This document shows, in pieces, positions 8,529 to 18,291 of a stretch of DNA of 64,000 nt. Under the pieces are notes generated by a model. It searched no databases. It saw only the letters and a list, made by a program, of their open reading frames with translations, and was not told the DNA's origin. The stretch is from Beijerinckia mobilis (GTDB lineage: Bacteria; Pseudomonadota; Alphaproteobacteria; Rhizobiales; Beijerinckiaceae): positions 19,176 through 83,175 of the forward strand of contig NZ_JQJH01000017.1 of NCBI RefSeq assembly GCF_000745425.1. The letters are read 5' to 3'. Each line of letters opens with the position of its first letter. Position 1 is the first letter of the stretch. A program made the translations under genes and the position numbers.

Positions 8529-9097
8529 GCCGTCCGATGCGGATGAGCTTTCACTCAAAGCACTGTGGATCATTCTGTCATTGTTGCCGTGAGCATCACC
8601 AGTTCGTTCGGCCCTGATCGAAGTGAGGTGTTAGGGGAGCATCCTGGTTTCGCGTGAAATCGCCATGTGATTCGAAACCTTTGAAAACAGCATTCTTCTT
8701 TTTGTAGCGCGCGGGCTCTGAAAAACCGCAAACGGCTCTCAGCAGCCGTGCGTGGTAAAAGCCACGATTGATTTTGCTTTTTAGCGCAAAATCAATGCTG
8801 CCCCGACCCATAGGTGTGAGCACACTTCGGAAAATGTGCTTAGCGGAATCCCATGGCGAACCAAACACCATCAATTGTGCGATTCCCCATGCAGCGCCGC
8901 CGAAAGTCCCTCTCACTCGATCCCGCACGAGGCGAGATGTCCACCCGCTCATCCCACCTTCGCCTTATTTAAGGACCATCTCCTCTTGTAAGAAGCTTTA
9001 GCGGGTCTCATCTTGCCGACAGGGAAGCCGGAGGATAGGGTCGGTCTAGCTGATTAATCGTCCTGAGGGCGTTGTGTAAGCGATATGCCATTTCCCG
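8529..9097. other. Gene-free stretch holding repeat A copy 1
   Basis: I see no convincing gene. The only structured part is the dispersed repeat at 8742-8852 listed separately. The open frames in both directions lack protein-like composition and ribosome binding sites. Confidence 0.5.
8742..8852 (+). repeat. Dispersed repeat A, copy 1 (two hairpins)
   Basis: About 110 bases with a second copy at 16060-16170. The first hairpin has an 11-bp perfect stem (8767-8777 with 8786-8796). The second pairs AGCACA (8819-8824) with TGTGCT (8835-8840). The second copy keeps both hairpins, and a C-G pair here is an A-T pair there, so the fold rather than the sequence seems to be kept. Confidence 0.75.
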
Positions 9098-9781
9098 ATG
9101 GCAATGAAGAAATCTCTGTCTCGAGGGCGCTCAATGTTGTTTCGGCCTTCTTCTGAATCGTTTTTTAATGCCTTTTTCTCCTCACCCTTGCCGCTCGCCG
9201 GGGTGTGGAAGCGCGTATTGGCCGGGGTCAGCATCAGTCTCGCCATGCAGGGTATTGCCCTTGCAGCGCCGATCGATCCGACAGGGCTTTGGTACACGAC
9301 AGGCGAAGATTCGATCATCAAGATCGCACCTTGCCAACCGCCCGTCGCCGGCACGACCACGGCTCCCGGCGCGGCCACGACATATTGCGGGACACTCGTC
9401 TGGTTGAAGGAACCGCTTGAGGACGGCAAACCGAAAGTGGACCATGAAAATCCCGACAAGTCCAAGCGGACCATACCGATGATCGGCATCCAATTGTTGA
9501 CGGAATTGACTGCCGACAAAAACCATTGGCGCGGCAAAGCCTATAATCCCGAAGACGGAAAAACCTACGACATCACGTTCCAGGTTTTGCCGGCCAAGGG
9601 TCACGAGAAAGAAAAACTGCCGGGTGATTCTGCGGAAATCGAAGGGTGCATCCTTAGAATTCTCTGCAAGACCGATGGCTTCACCCGGGCCCATTCCATT
9701 CCTGGCCAGCCTGATGCCGTCGCGACGCCAGCAGCTCCGAAACCGGCAGCCGCGAAGGCTGGAAAACCGACCGCTCATTGA
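9098..9781 (+). CDS. Exported DUF2147-family protein
   Basis: 227 residues. After a long basic N-terminus and a hydrophobic segment ending near AALAAP (about residue 55-60) comes a DUF2147-type domain: DPTGLWYTTGEDSIIKI, CGTLVWLKEPL, then GMQLL-like and YNPEDGKTYD segments. DUF2147 proteins are secreted or periplasmic beta-rich proteins of unknown function. The C-terminus is an Ala/Pro/Lys-rich tail. The first ATG is far from the signal segment, so a later start near 9205 is possible. There is no operon partner apart from the exported protein gene just downstream. Confidence 0.75.
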   Translation: MAMKKSLSRGRSMLFRPSSESFFNAFFSSPLPLAGVWKRVLAGVSISLAMQGIALAAPIDPTGLWYTTGEDSIIKIAPCQPPVAGTTTAPGAATTYCGTLVWLKEPLEDGKPKVDHENPDKSKRTIPMIGIQLLTELTADKNHWRGKAYNPEDGKTYDITFQVLPAKGHEKEKLPGDSAEIEGCILRILCKTDGFTRAHSIPGQPDAVATPAAPKPAAAKAGKPTAH

Positions 9782-9804
9782 AGTAAAAGGGCGCACCGCG
9801 AACT

Positions 9805-10428
9805 ATGCCGGCCACGCCGAAGAGACTGCGTTTCGCACCAATCGAGACCCACTCGTTATCGCAGCGGGTGTTGGCACGGCATGCCCGTCGCTATGCAGCC
9901 CATAGGCTCATAGCGGCATCATTTCTCGCGGCCGCATTTCCGATCTGCGCAACCGGCAATTCCGCAGAGGCTATGACACCGCCGCTTCCTCCAATTCGGC
10001 CTCCTGAATTCCAAATCACCCCGCCCGCCGTGGCAACCATACCCGATAATAGTCAAACGGCAGGCAACCAGGCGGAAGCAGATCGTCCTGGTGTGACCAA
10101 AGCGGTGGCAATGACCGACAAGGGGACCGGCGACGAGCAAGCGATCGTTTCCCGACCATCGTTGCCATTTGCGGCGCCCTCACCCAACCCTACAAGCCTT
10201 GCAGCCGTTGCCTCCCAACCGGAATCCCCGGAGAACATATCGGCTGGCAATCTCATCGTCGACGCTACGCGGGTGGCGACGCGGGTACCGCAGAAATTGC
10301 CCAAACTACCAACGGCGTCACGCGCGCGCATGCATGAATGCGGGCTCCAATGGGATCAGATGAAATTATCCGGCGCCGCAGCCAACAAGACATGGCGTGT
10401 TTTTGCCACGGCCTGCCTCTCCCAATAA
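9805..10428 (+). CDS. Hypothetical exported protein with C-terminal Cys-Trp motif
   Basis: 207 residues. A basic N-terminus precedes a signal-like segment (LIAASFLAAAFPICATG at about 35-52). The middle is a Pro/Ala-rich, probably unstructured linker. The C-terminus carries MHECGLQWDQMK and KTWRVFATACLSQ, a pattern with two Cys and two Trp that I recognise from many small exported proteins of Rhizobiales, without a known function. It follows the DUF2147 gene by 24 bases and may be co-transcribed. Confidence 0.65.
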   Translation: MPATPKRLRFAPIETHSLSQRVLARHARRYAAHRLIAASFLAAAFPICATGNSAEAMTPPLPPIRPPEFQITPPAVATIPDNSQTAGNQAEADRPGVTKAVAMTDKGTGDEQAIVSRPSLPFAAPSPNPTSLAAVASQPESPENISAGNLIVDATRVATRVPQKLPKLPTASRARMHECGLQWDQMKLSGAAANKTWRVFATACLSQ

Positions 10429-10796
10429 GCACCGTCAATGGCCGATGCTTCGTTCGGCCCAATGACAATAGCCTTAGGAATCGAACGGCACAATTATGCC
10501 AGTATCCTTCCTCAAGAGACGACAGATTGAGGGAGAATAAGAGCGCGGATTATTCCGCGCTTCATCGGAAACACGCTTCCCCAAAGCTGTTTCAAACGAC
10601 TTCGCTTCGTTTGGGCATTTCTCAATGATATTGAATTGCGTCGCGATTCCATCGGTTTAAAAGTGCGCCGATATTTGAGCGGAGCGTCGCGGGATAGAAC
10701 CGCAGCGCTCTTGAAGAGTGCATTCGCCGTCATCTCCTTAATACAGGCATCCCAGCCGCCTTCATCCCATAATGTGCTCCTGCATTTCGGAACCGA
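10429..10796. other. Gene-free stretch with a hairpin
   Basis: No gene is supported. The region lies between two convergent genes. A perfect hairpin (AGCGCGGA, loop TTAT, TCCGCGCT) at 10542-10561 could act as a transcription end for either side, but no run of T follows it. Confidence 0.45.
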
Positions 10797-11945
10797 TCAA
10801 TTGTTTTCCGGGACGAGTGGAGCAAGGATTTTCGGCAGCGGTGGTGCGCCCTCTTTCCGCGAAATTTTCTTCACAGCGACTCTCCGGGCGGTGGGACGGC
10901 TGACGGTTTTGGAGGACGCTATCTTTGCCACCGCAGGCTTTTGCGCAGCAGTCTTCGCTGTCGTCGTTTTGGCTGTCGTCGTTTTGGCCGGTGCGGTTTT
11001 GGCCGCAGTCGTTTTACCGGTCACCGCTGTTCTGACTCCAGATGTCGCGGTCGGCTTCTTCGTAGTCGCAGTTGCTTTGGCAGCGCTCGCGGTGGCGAGG
11101 GGCTTGGCGGCCTTAGTTTTGGCAGTCGCAGACTTAGCGGGCGTAGATTGAGCCGGAGCGGCTTTGACGACGGCCACTTTTGTGGTGGAAGACCTCGAAG
11201 CGCTCTTTGCGCTCTTCGCACTCGGCGATTTAGAGGCAGTGGTTTTAGCCGTGGCTTTGGAGGATACAGCAGGTTTCGCCGCCGTCGTTTTTGCCGGTGT
11301 TGATTTCACCGCAGCCGATCCGGTGCCAGACGTCTTTACCGAAGCGGTTTTGCCCGCAGTTGTCTTGGTCGTTGTCTTGGCCACGCTCGCTGTCTTCGAG
11401 GCACTCACTGCTTTCGCTGCGGCAGGCTTTGCAGCCGTAACCTTGGCAGTGGTAGCCTGCGCGGATGTAGCAGATTTGGCAGTGGTCGTCTTGGCGTTTG
11501 CTATCTTGGTGGATGCTGTCTTGGCGGATGCTGTCTTGGCTGCGGCTGATTTCGGGGCTGCGGCTACCGGTACAGAGCCTTTTGCGGCAGAGGCTTTCGC
11601 CGCAGTCGCCTTGGTTGCAGTCACCTTGGTTGCCACTGTCTTCGGCGCTGTTGCCTTGGATGACGTCCCCTTGGTGCTTATCGCCTTGGCCGTTGTCGCC
11701 TTTGTGCTTGTCGTCTTCGCCGCTGTTGTCTTGGTGGAGGTCGTGCCGGAGGCCACAGCCTTGGATGACGCCGCTCTTGCGGACGATGCTTTGGCTACTG
11801 ATCCTTTGGCGGCGCTTGTCGTACCAGTCGCCCTTCTGGCGCTGGTTGTCTTGCGCACTTCTTTCTTCATATCCTCTGGCGAAATGGCCGCTGCTTTGGC
11901 GGCGGCCTTTTTTGTCGCTGGTGCTTTCGTGGTTGCCTTCACCAT
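10797..11945 (-). CDS. Histone H1-like Ala/Lys-rich DNA-binding protein
   Basis: 382 residues from the ATG at 11945, which has GAAGGGAA upstream. Nearly the whole protein consists of degenerate repeats of the type AAKTTTAK, with Ala, Lys, Thr and Ser making up most of it. This is the composition of bacterial H1-like proteins (HctB, AlgP/AlgR3 type), which bind and compact DNA. A short non-repeat N-terminus (ISPEDMKKEVRKTT) and a C-terminal segment (ARRVAVKKISRKEGAPPLPK) frame the repeats. The long open frame on the opposite strand (11164-12120) is a mirror of this composition and is not a gene. The repeat number is likely to vary between strains. Confidence 0.8.
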   Translation of the reverse strand: MVKATTKAPATKKAAAKAAAISPEDMKKEVRKTTSARRATGTTSAAKGSVAKASSARAASSKAVASGTTSTKTTAAKTTSTKATTAKAISTKGTSSKATAPKTVATKVTATKATAAKASAAKGSVPVAAAPKSAAAKTASAKTASTKIANAKTTTAKSATSAQATTAKVTAAKPAAAKAVSASKTASVAKTTTKTTAGKTASVKTSGTGSAAVKSTPAKTTAAKPAVSSKATAKTTASKSPSAKSAKSASRSSTTKVAVVKAAPAQSTPAKSATAKTKAAKPLATASAAKATATTKKPTATSGVRTAVTGKTTAAKTAPAKTTTAKTTTAKTAAQKPAVAKIASSKTVSRPTARRVAVKKISRKEGAPPLPKILAPLVPENN

Positions 11946-12541
11946 TTTGGATTCCCTTCGATGCTTCCAAATTCGGCGTGTGCGCGACAAGACGCATTTT
12001 TACCAAGTCTTCCTGATCGCGACCCGACGCGATGAAGAAGAAGTCGCGGAAAGCCGCTGCCCCGCCATCAGGACAAATCCTGCTGACTCACATCATCAGG
12101 CTTTGATGTTATCAGCGTAGCGCGCTTCCTCATACGCGCAAGTGGTCACACATCCCAGGAAGCAATATTCGCGCTTGTTTCGACGGCGTGGAATACAAAG
12201 CGGATCACAAATCCAATGTGTGCGGCGGGTGGCCAAAGATGTATTCCGGGCGCTCGACGCCACATTTCAAACCCGCCTGGCAAGCAAGCGAGGAGTGCAG
12301 CGGAAATCACTCCGGCTTTACGGGCTTACATCCAGCGCCGTTATTTTATTAGCAACACATTGATATTATTTGCTTTTATCTGAAAGAAATTTGGTACTGC
12401 AAGAAAGCACATTCCACTTCTTTTCTTTTACGGCTCCTGCTTTTCAAACGATGCGTACCAATCATTTCGTCTTCTTTGGAGAGTGTCACGCGTGGCAATA
12501 ATCGGCACGAAGGCGGTTCAAAAAAAATTTCGTGCAAAGAC
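11946..12541. other. Gene-free stretch upstream of the H1-like gene
   Basis: I see no gene. The first part must hold the promoter of the H1-like gene (minus strand). The rest, up to the gatB terminator, shows no repeat or recognisable protein fragment. Confidence 0.45.
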
Positions 12542-12568
12542 AAAAAAGGCCGTGCCAGCGGCACGGCC
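12542..12568 (-). terminator. Rho-independent terminator of the gatCAB operon
   Basis: On the minus strand, GGCCGTGCC, loop GCT, GGCACGGCC is followed directly by six T. It lies about 140 bases past the gatB stop. Confidence 0.85.
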
Positions 12569-12708
12569 AACGCCCGAATGCGGACGAAAAGTGGCGAATC
12601 ATTTTCAACGAGCTGCGGCCATCCGATCATCGGTGGCTCGTGAGACAACGCTACCTTGCACCGCATTACTGATCGCGATGCGGTGCATTCAGTAAGAACC
12701 GGCAGGTA

Positions 12709-14196
12709 TCAGATCCCGAGTTTTGCCTTCAGCAATTCATTGACGGCTTGCGGGTTTGCCTTGCCTCCCGTCTGCTTCATCACCTGTCCGACGAACCAGC
12801 CGAGCATAGTCGGCTTCGCCTGCGCCTGCGCAACCTTGTCGGGATTGGCGCTGATGATCGCATCGACGGCGGCTTCGATCGCGCCGGTATCGGTGACCTG
12901 TTTCAAGCCACGAGCCTCGACGATTGCGCGCGGATCGCCTTCCTTCTCCTCACTGATGAGGATCGCCAGAACGTCCTTCGCGATCTTGCCGGAGATCGTC
13001 TGCTCGCTGATGAGATCGACGAGCGTCGCGATTTGCGCTGGTGTCAGATGCGTCTGCGCAACCGCCAGGCCGACTGAATTGGCATAGGCCGCGACATCGC
13101 CGGTCACCCAATTCGCGACTAGTTTCGGGTCGCGCTTCGTCCCGCCATAATTGACCGCCGCCTCGTAATAATCAGCGGTTTCCTTGTCAGCGACGAGCAC
13201 ACCAGCATCATAGGCCGGCAGCCCGTAATCCTTCATGAAACGGGACTTTTTCGCATCCGGCAATTCCGGCAGCGCGCTGGCGAGTTCATCCACATAGGCC
13301 TGATCGAATTCGAGCGGCAGCAGATCCGGATCGGGAAAATAGCGATAGTCATGCGCCTCTTCCTTCGAACGCATCGACCGCGTCTCACCCTTGCCAGGAT
13401 CGAACAGACGGGTTTCCTGATCGATGCTGCCACCATCTTCGAGAATGGCGATCTGACGCCGCGCTTCCGTCTCGATCGCCTGCCCGATGAAGCGGATCGA
13501 ATTGACGTTCTTGATCTCGCAGCGGGTGCCGAAAGGCTCGCCCGGACGGCGCACCGACACATTCACATCGGCGCGCAGCGAGCCCTGTTCCATATTGCCG
13601 TCGCAGGTGCCGAGATAGCGCAGGATCGTGCGCAGCTTGCTGACATAGGCGCGGGCCTCATCGGCGGAGCGCATGTCCGGCTTCGACACGATCTCCATCA
13701 GCGCAACGCCGGACCGGTTGAGATCCACGAAGGAATCCGTCGCCGACTGATCATGCAACGATTTGCCGGCATCCTGTTCGAGATGCAGACGCTCGATGCC
13801 GACTTCGATCTGCTCGGTCGGCGAGACATCGACGATCACCGTGCCTTCACCGACGATCGGGCTCTTGTACTGCGAGATCTGATAGCCCTGCGGTAGATCG
13901 GGATAGAAATAATTCTTCCGGTCGAAGACCGAACGCAGATTGATTTGCGCCTGGAGACCAAGCCCCGTGCGCACAGCCTGCGCCACGCATTCCGCATTGA
14001 TGACCGGCAGCATGCCCGGCATGGCGGCATCGACGAGCGATACATTGGTGTTCGGTTCGGCGCCGAAGAGCGTCGAGGCGCCGGAGAATAATTTTGACCG
14101 CGACGTCACCTGGGCGTGGACTTCGAGACCGATGATGACTTCCCAGTCTCCGGTCGCACCCTTGATGAGCTTCGATGGTTTAACATGTGTGTTCAT
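12709..14196 (-). CDS. gatB: Asp-tRNA(Asn)/Glu-tRNA(Gln) amidotransferase subunit B
   Basis: 495 residues. GatB binds the misacylated tRNA and phosphorylates the side-chain carboxylate; GatA supplies ammonia. Family hallmarks are seen: [13 protein letters not shown] near the N-terminus, [17 protein letters not shown] at about 165, [15 protein letters not shown] at about 285, and a C-terminal GatB/YqeY domain ending in [12 protein letters not shown]. The ATG at 14196 (MNTHVK) gives the usual length. It is third in the minus-strand order gatC, gatA, gatB. About 250 bases with a small hairpin separate it from gatA, so it may also have its own promoter. Confidence 0.96.
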   Translation of the reverse strand: MNTHVKPSKLIKGATGDWEVIIGLEVHAQVTSRSKLFSGASTLFGAEPNTNVSLVDAAMPGMLPVINAECVAQAVRTGLGLQAQINLRSVFDRKNYFYPDLPQGYQISQYKSPIVGEGTVIVDVSPTEQIEVGIERLHLEQDAGKSLHDQSATDSFVDLNRSGVALMEIVSKPDMRSADEARAYVSKLRTILRYLGTCDGNMEQGSLRADVNVSVRRPGEPFGTRCEIKNVNSIRFIGQAIETEARRQIAILEDGGSIDQETRLFDPGKGETRSMRSKEEAHDYRYFPDPDLLPLEFDQAYVDELASALPELPDAKKSRFMKDYGLPAYDAGVLVADKETADYYEAAVNYGGTKRDPKLVANWVTGDVAAYANSVGLAVAQTHLTPAQIATLVDLISEQTISGKIAKDVLAILISEEKEGDPRAIVEARGLKQVTDTGAIEAAVDAIISANPDKVAQAQAKPTMLGWFVGQVMKQTGGKANPQAVNELLKAKLGI

Positions 14197-14369
14197 GCAG
14201 GACCCCGATTCACGAGCCCGCGCTCGCTGTGGCATCAAAGGCCGAAAGCGAGAAATTCTTCCGGCACTATTCGATGCGTTGAAGAAAAGAGCGGATCACC
14301 GGCCTGTGGTACCCGGCCACAGCAATCCGCCTCCGTTGCTTTGCTATACTTCAATCTATACCACATCTC

Positions 14370-14395
14370 ATTGATCCCGACAGGTTGGGATCAAT
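14370..14395. terminator. Hairpin between gatA and gatB
   Basis: Nine-base arms ATTGATCCC and GGGATCAAT with an 8-base loop. There is no T run after it in either direction, so it may be an attenuator or RNA-processing hairpin rather than a true terminator. Confidence 0.4.
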
Positions 14396-14448
14396 AAGGT
14401 CCGACGGCGCGGCGCATGACCAATCATTCGCACCGCCCGCCGACAATG

Positions 14449-15930
14449 TCACGCCCACCAGGCCGAGGGCAGAGATACGGGCGGCGCCGAGGATTCAATG
14501 ACCGCTGCCAGCGCGAACAATGTTTGCTCATCGAACGGCCGCCCGATCAATTGCAGGCCGAGCGGCAGACCTTCGGAAGAGACGCCGGCAGGCACGGCGA
14601 TACCCGGCAGACCGGCCATATTCACCGTCACCGTGAAAATATCATTGAGATACATTTCAATCGGATCCTTAGCGCCCTTCTCGCCAAGGCCGAAAGCCGC
14701 CGACGGCGTTGCAGGCGTCAGGATCGCGTCGATCTTCTGATCGAAGGCCTGATCGAAATCCTGCTTGATCAATGTGCGGATCTTCTGCGCGCGGACATAA
14801 TAGGCGTCGTAATAGCCAGCCGAGAGCACATAGGTTCCGATAAGGATGCGGCGGCGCACTTCCTTGCCAAAGCCTTCGGCGCGGGTTTCCTCGTACATGC
14901 CCGCAATATCCTTGCCCGGCACGCGAAGACCGAACCGCACGCCATCGTAGCGGGCGAGATTGGACGAGGCTTCCGCCGGCGCGACGATATAATAGGCTGG
15001 CAGAGCATGGCGCGTATGCGGGAGCGAGATCTCGACAGGCTCGGCGCCCGCCGCGCGCATCCATTCGATGCCCTGATCCCAAAGCCTGCCGATTTCCTCC
15101 GGCATGGCATCGAGCCTGTATTCCTTCGGAATGCCGATCCGCATGCCTTTCACCGATTGCCCGAGCACTTCCTCATAATCCGGCACAGGCAGATTGACCG
15201 AGGTGGAATCCTTGGGGTCATAACCGGCCATCGAGCGCAGCATGATGGCGGCATCGCGCACCGTGCGCGTAATCGGTCCCGCCTGATCGAGCGAAGAGGC
15301 GAAGGCGACGACGCCCCAGCGCGAGCAGCGGCCATAAGTCGGCTTGATGCCAACGGTTCCGGTGAAAGCGGCTGGCTGGCGGATCGAGCCGCCGGTATCG
15401 GTCGCCGTGGCACCAAGGCACAATCGCGCCGCAACCGCCGCCGCCGATCCTCCCGACGAACCACCGGGTGTGAGCGGTGCTGTCGAACCGGCACGGCGCC
15501 AGGGGGAAATCACCGGGCCAAAATAGGATGTTTCATTCGACGAGCCCATCGCGAATTCATCGAGATTGAGCTTGCCCAGCATGACCGCGCCATCGCGCCA
15601 GAGATTGGCGGTGATGGTTGATTCATAGGGCGGCACGAAATTTTCGAGAATATGGCTCGCCGCTGTCGTCCGCACCCCCTCGGTGCAGAACAGATCCTTG
15701 ATACCGAGCGGAATGCCTTCGAGCAGGCCAGCCTCGCCACGGGCGATGCGTTCGTCGCAAGCACGCGCCATGGCTTGCGCATGATCGGGCGTCTCGAGAA
15801 GAAAGGCGTTGAGCGGCCGCGCCTTTTCGATGGCCGCCAGATAGGCCATGGTCAGTTCGGCCGAGGATATCTTTTTCTGGCGCAAGGCATCGCGCGCATC
15901 GGCCAGTGTCAGGTCAGTCAATTCGGTCAC
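14449..15930 (-). CDS. gatA: Asp-tRNA(Asn)/Glu-tRNA(Gln) amidotransferase subunit A
   Basis: 493 residues from a GTG at 15930, which gives the usual N-terminus ([15 protein letters not shown]). Upstream TTG 16017 would add 29 atypical residues. GatA is the amidase subunit that releases ammonia from glutamine. The Ser-Ser-Lys triad is visible: Lys78 (LGIKDL), Ser158 (PGGSSGGS) and Ser182 (TDTGGSIR). It lies between gatC and gatB on the minus strand. The gatC-gatA gap holds a dispersed repeat (16060-16170). Confidence 0.96.
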   Translation of the reverse strand: MTELTDLTLADARDALRQKKISSAELTMAYLAAIEKARPLNAFLLETPDHAQAMARACDERIARGEAGLLEGIPLGIKDLFCTEGVRTTAASHILENFVPPYESTITANLWRDGAVMLGKLNLDEFAMGSSNETSYFGPVISPWRRAGSTAPLTPGGSSGGSAAAVAARLCLGATATDTGGSIRQPAAFTGTVGIKPTYGRCSRWGVVAFASSLDQAGPITRTVRDAAIMLRSMAGYDPKDSTSVNLPVPDYEEVLGQSVKGMRIGIPKEYRLDAMPEEIGRLWDQGIEWMRAAGAEPVEISLPHTRHALPAYYIVAPAEASSNLARYDGVRFGLRVPGKDIAGMYEETRAEGFGKEVRRRILIGTYVLSAGYYDAYYVRAQKIRTLIKQDFDQAFDQKIDAILTPATPSAAFGLGEKGAKDPIEMYLNDIFTVTVNMAGLPGIAVPAGVSSEGLPLGLQLIGRPFDEQTLFALAAVIESSAPPVSLPSAWWA

Positions 15931-16059
15931 GTTTCGCGTCCGTCCATCAGGATCGCGTTCGAGGATCGCTGCTTTTGCTTTACCGGAGGAAGCAGATCGG
16001 CAGGAGACGATCGTCAAGCGCGTCAGCTTGAAATCATTCTGTTTGGATCATCAACAGGC

Positions 16060-16170
16060 CCCGAGCAGCGTTACGTGGCTAAAGCCGCGATTGATTTTGT
16101 TTTTTTAAGCAAATTCAATGCTGCCCAGATTTTAAGTGTAAGCAAACTCTGGAAAGTTTGCTTAGGGCCT
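16060..16170 (+). repeat. Dispersed repeat A, copy 2 (inside the gat operon)
   Basis: Second copy of the repeat at 8742-8852, same orientation relative to the window. Hairpin 1 (16090-16099 with 16111-16120) has one mismatch. Hairpin 2 is a perfect 10-bp stem (TAAGCAAACT 16139-16148 with AGTTTGCTTA 16155-16164). It fills most of the gap between gatC and gatA. Confidence 0.75.
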
Positions 16171-16178
16171 AAGAACTC

Positions 16179-16466
16179 CTATTCGACCACCTTGGGCACG
16201 ACGAAGAACCGATCTTCGCTCACCGGAGCATTGGCGACGATGGCATCGGGAATTCCGCCATCGGTCACGACATCTTCGCGCTTCGCCATCGGCATAGGCA
16301 TGACCGACGTTAACGGCTCGACGCCTTCGATATCGACCGCCGACAATTGTTCCACGAAAGTGAGAATGGCATTGAGTTCCTGTTGCAGATGCGGCACGTC
16401 GGCGTCATTGACCTTGATACGCGCGAGATGCGCGATTTTGCGGACGGTCACGGCATCGACGGACAT
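16179..16466 (-). CDS. gatC: Asp-tRNA(Asn)/Glu-tRNA(Gln) amidotransferase subunit C
   Basis: 95 residues. GatC wraps around the GatA-GatB interface and stabilises the complex. The family pattern is clear: [12 protein letters not shown] at the start, [14 protein letters not shown] in the middle, then GVEPLTS and a C-terminal REDVVTDG and FFVVPKVVE. The ATG at 16466 is preceded by AGGAG. It is the first gene of the minus-strand gatC-gatA-gatB set. Confidence 0.95.
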   Translation of the reverse strand: MSVDAVTVRKIAHLARIKVNDADVPHLQQELNAILTFVEQLSAVDIEGVEPLTSVMPMPMAKREDVVTDGGIPDAIVANAPVSEDRFFVVPKVVE

Positions 16467-16566
16467 AGAGGAGTCTCCTTGAGTGGCGCTTGCGCCGAAG
16501 CATTCAAAAGTGAGGCGCTTGAAGTGAACAGGAAAGCAAAATTCGCCGCGAACCGACACCAAGGGT

Positions 16567-16612
16567 CATGGATCGCGCCCTGTCATGATCCATGAAGCTT
16601 GGCGGATTGCCG
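16567..16612 (+). repeat. Dispersed repeat C, copy 1
   Basis: ATGGATC and GATCCAT arms around a 12-base loop, followed by GAAGCTTGGCGGATTGCCG. A second copy at 26261-26304 has the same arms (longer there) and the same following sequence with two changes. It lies upstream of the marC-type gene. Confidence 0.6.
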
Positions 16613-16747
16613 TCGTTCCGCGAACTCTAAGGCCGAACGACGATAATCATGTTCACCGCCCTTCGGTATTAGCCGGAAATGGCGTGCATTGCACCCTCCC
16701 GCCGCCAATACGCTCCAGAATTATCGCCCAAGGACCCGCATCGATCC

Positions 16748-17374
16748 ATGTTTTCCTATCTCTTGCAAACCTTTACCACATTGTTCGTGGTCATTGATCC
16801 GCTGGCGATCATTCCGATGTTCATTGCCTTCACGGCGGGCCTCACCGAGACGCAGCGCCGCTTCGTCGGTCGCCGGGCCTGTCTCGCCGCTTTGCTCATT
16901 CTTCTCACCTTCGCTTTCCTGGGCAACGGACTTCTGCAGGTGGCGGGAATTTCCCTGCCGGCTTTCCGCGTCGCCGGCGGCATTCTGCTCTTCTGGATCG
17001 GCTTCCAGATGGTGTTTCAGAAACGCAGCGATCGCAAAGCGGTGGATGCCGCTCCACCGGACCAGACCAGCGATGCCGACGCGCTTGGTTTGGCGGTGTT
17101 TCCCCTCGCCATGCCGCTGATAGCCGGTCCAGGCGCCATTGCCGCCGTCATTGTGGCAACGACCCATGCGCCGGGTTTCGGCGCCTTTCTGGGAGTCATC
17201 GGGCTGATCGTCGCGATCATCGCCATGACCTTCGCGGTGCTGCAGCTCGCCGAGAGGATCGATGCAATCATGGGCGTGACCGGTCGCGCGGTGATCAGCC
17301 GCCTGCTTGGCATTCTTCTGGCCGCGCTCGCCGTTCAGATCGCCGCCGATGGTTTTCGCGGTCTCTTCCCCTGA
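16748..17374 (+). CDS. MarC-family integral membrane protein
   Basis: 208 residues from the ATG at 16748. Six membrane segments can be seen at about 3-30, 42-62, 66-86, 115-140, 145-170 and 185-205. The family signature VIDPLAIIPMFIAFT is at the N-terminus and PLAMPLIAGPGAIAAVI at about 118. MarC/UPF0056 proteins sit in the inner membrane; the name comes from the mar locus of E. coli, but no resistance role has been established. It is a single gene, with a strong hairpin downstream at 17451. Confidence 0.9.
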   Translation: MFSYLLQTFTTLFVVIDPLAIIPMFIAFTAGLTETQRRFVGRRACLAALLILLTFAFLGNGLLQVAGISLPAFRVAGGILLFWIGFQMVFQKRSDRKAVDAAPPDQTSDADALGLAVFPLAMPLIAGPGAIAAVIVATTHAPGFGAFLGVIGLIVAIIAMTFAVLQLAERIDAIMGVTGRAVISRLLGILLAALAVQIAADGFRGLFP

Positions 17375-17450
17375 TCCCTGATGCCCCCGCATAAGAGCGG
17401 TTTTCACCGGATGGATCTCCACGTCATCATGTCGCGCCCCAAAATATAAA

Positions 17451-17480
17451 TCACCGATCCCGGTCTGCCGGGATCGGTGA
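17451..17480. terminator. Strong hairpin between convergent genes
   Basis: A 13-bp perfect stem (TCACCGATCCCGG and its complement) with a TCTG loop. On the minus strand it is followed by TTTATATTTT. It lies between the convergent marC-type and DUF1236 genes and probably ends both transcripts. Confidence 0.75.
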
Positions 17481-17580
17481 GGTCTGGTGGGAAGCCAGCG
17501 CCTCGCCGTCGCGGGGCGAAATTGCAGAGTCCTATCCCCAGAGTCTAATTCTCAAGAAGTCTTCCGATCGAGAGTTGATA

Positions 17581-18009
17581 TTAATCGATGATCTGGACAA
17601 TGGTGCGCGTCGCAGGATCGACGATCGCGGTATGGCCATTGATGATCGTATACCTATATTTCTTGGCGATGCCATATCCCGACGGCACCCGATAATAGGT
17701 CACACCCTGCTTCGGCAGCACAGTCCCGACCGCCACGGGCTTATTGTATTGATAGGAAGACCGGTGCTCGCGGAGCACCTGTTCACGGAAACGCGCCGTC
17801 TGATCAATTCCGAGAACGCCTTTGACCGCTCCCGTCGCCGTGCCCACCGCACCGCCGACAATGCCGCCAACCGGCCCACCAATCGCACTGCCTTGCGCCG
17901 CGCCCTGTTCCGCTCCCGTCGTCGCTCCACCAATGACACCCTGGGCATGAACCACAGCCGGCACCGAAAGCATTGCCGCCAGAATCAGATATCCGAATTT
18001 CCTGTCCAT
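17581..18009 (-). CDS. Exported DUF1236-family protein with glycine-rich segment
   Basis: 142 residues from the ATG at 18009, which has a perfect AAGGAGG. A signal peptide (YLILAAMLSVPAVVHAQ) is followed by a Gly/Ala-rich stretch of glycine-zipper type (AIGGPVGGIVGGAVG at about 40-55). The C-terminal part is a DUF1236 domain with VGTVLPKQGVTYYRVP and a final VDPATRTIVQIID. Such proteins are common in Rhizobiales envelopes, function unknown. The glycine zipper suggests membrane association. Confidence 0.85.
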   Translation of the reverse strand: MDRKFGYLILAAMLSVPAVVHAQGVIGGATTGAEQGAAQGSAIGGPVGGIVGGAVGTATGAVKGVLGIDQTARFREQVLREHRSSYQYNKPVAVGTVLPKQGVTYYRVPSGYGIAKKYRYTIINGHTAIVDPATRTIVQIID

Positions 18010-18291
18010 CAAAGCCTCCTTCCTTCTCTTAAAGATGAAGGGGCAATCCCCGTTGCCGCAATAAGGTTCCGGAAAAGAATTCATGAAATTTGGATGGAAC
18101 CGCACCATGCTGCGCATGATTATTACTGATTTTTCCAATGCTTTACGAGACGATTCATCGCTATTGATTGAATTTTTCCTCTTTCACTACGATGAAATAT
18201 GAACATTCTTCTTAGTCTGTTCTTATCGCTGATTTAAGGTGAGCGGCAGGGCATTAAACACTCTTAACTTTTATCCCCTTTCAATGGTGGC

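Noticed and set aside
11164..12120. Long Val/Ala-rich open frame opposite the H1-like gene
   Set aside because: Its composition is the direct reverse image of the Ala/Lys repeat codons; it looks membrane-like only by chance.
14416..15621. 401-codon frame opposite gatA
   Set aside because: Arg/His-rich shadow of gatA without a domain or ribosome binding site.
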